Positions 63,839-64,000 of a DNA stretch of 64,000 bases are shown one piece after another (position 1 is the stretch's first letter; every line of letters starts with the position of its first letter). The DNA lies in assembly GCA_009823395.1 (NCBI GenBank), contig CM020501.1:28383361-28447360 (forward strand), read 5' to 3'. This DNA comes from Thamnaconus septentrionalis. Taxonomy: Eukaryota; Chordata; Actinopteri; Tetraodontiformes; Monacanthidae. The notes under the pieces are model-generated. The model was not told the DNA's origin. It searched no databases and worked only from the letters and a program-made list of their open reading frames with translations. The position numbers were made by a program, and so were the translations under genes.

Positions 63839-64000
63839 AGAATAGAATAGAATAAAACGCCTTTATTAATCCCACATTGGGGAAATTTGCATAGCTACAG
63901 CAACAATATAGTGCAAAAGAAGGGAAATTATATGAATTAAAAAGAAATAAAGTAATCAATAAAATATTCATGGAGTAAGAGGATTAACAATATATTTACA
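63839..64000 (+). mobile_element. Fish interspersed-repeat tail, cut by window end
   Basis: AATAGAATAGAATAAA followed by 'cctttattaatcccacattg' and 'ggggaaatttgc', related to 41709-41880. Family unassigned. Confidence 0.4.

Overview
The window is vertebrate nuclear DNA, almost certainly from a teleost fish. It has large introns with clear GT-AG exons, very dense (CA/TG)n and (CT)n microsatellites, a Rex3/RTE-type LINE tail ending in GATG repeats, and several non-autonomous DNA transposon families typical of fish (hAT-like, Tol2-like, and a TTAA-ended MITE). Nothing prokaryotic, no CRISPR array and no convincing tRNA or rRNA gene was seen.

One protein-coding gene is supported, on the plus strand: the middle of pard3b (par-3 family cell polarity regulator beta; which teleost paralogue, ba or bb, cannot be decided). 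Sixteen exons between 9862 and 50179 join without a phase conflict into about 780 codons. They encode, in order, the acidic/serine-rich linker after the N-terminal oligomerisation domain (9862, 14002), PDZ1 (15087, 15261, start of 16882), a diverged Ser/Pro-rich linker (16882), PDZ2 (end of 16882, 19649, 21339), PDZ3 (28834, 31997), a poorly conserved linker (33367, 37877, 39858, 41572, 43659), the CR3-like block with KSSSLESLQ and FHRPRP (49188), and a poly-lysine segment (49975). The start codon with the N-terminal domain, and the C-terminal coiled-coil and tail exons, lie outside the window. The exon expected after 50179 was not found, so 50180-64000 is read as the start of a very long intron. 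Positions 1-9861 are read as the intron before exon 9862.

Layout: 1-9861 is repeat-rich intron with a hAT-like element, the Rex3 tail, a Myb/SANT-like transposon remnant and a 4-copy tandem repeat. 9862-21467 holds closely spaced exons for the linker, PDZ1 and PDZ2, some squeezed between TG or CA repeats. 21468-28833 is a large intron with a 3 x 170 bp tandem repeat and a degenerate ATCC satellite. 28834-33444 holds PDZ3. 33445-34524 is an odd GC- and CpG-rich block that reads like an extended coding exon followed by a TG tract and two AATAAA signals. 34525-50179 holds linker, CR3 and lysine-rich exons. 50180-64000 is intron with two or three transposons and several repeat-poor segments that look like possible regulatory elements.

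The most interesting candidate is the 33.4-34.5 kb block. It may be a composite terminal exon that gives a short Par3b ending after PDZ3 by intronic polyadenylation. Other points are exons enclosed by GT or CA repeats, an inverted MITE pair around two PDZ1/PDZ2 exons that could favour exon circularisation, and a strong excess of the ETS-like 10-mer ACAGGAAGTG. All homology statements come from recognition of family features by eye; no search was run.
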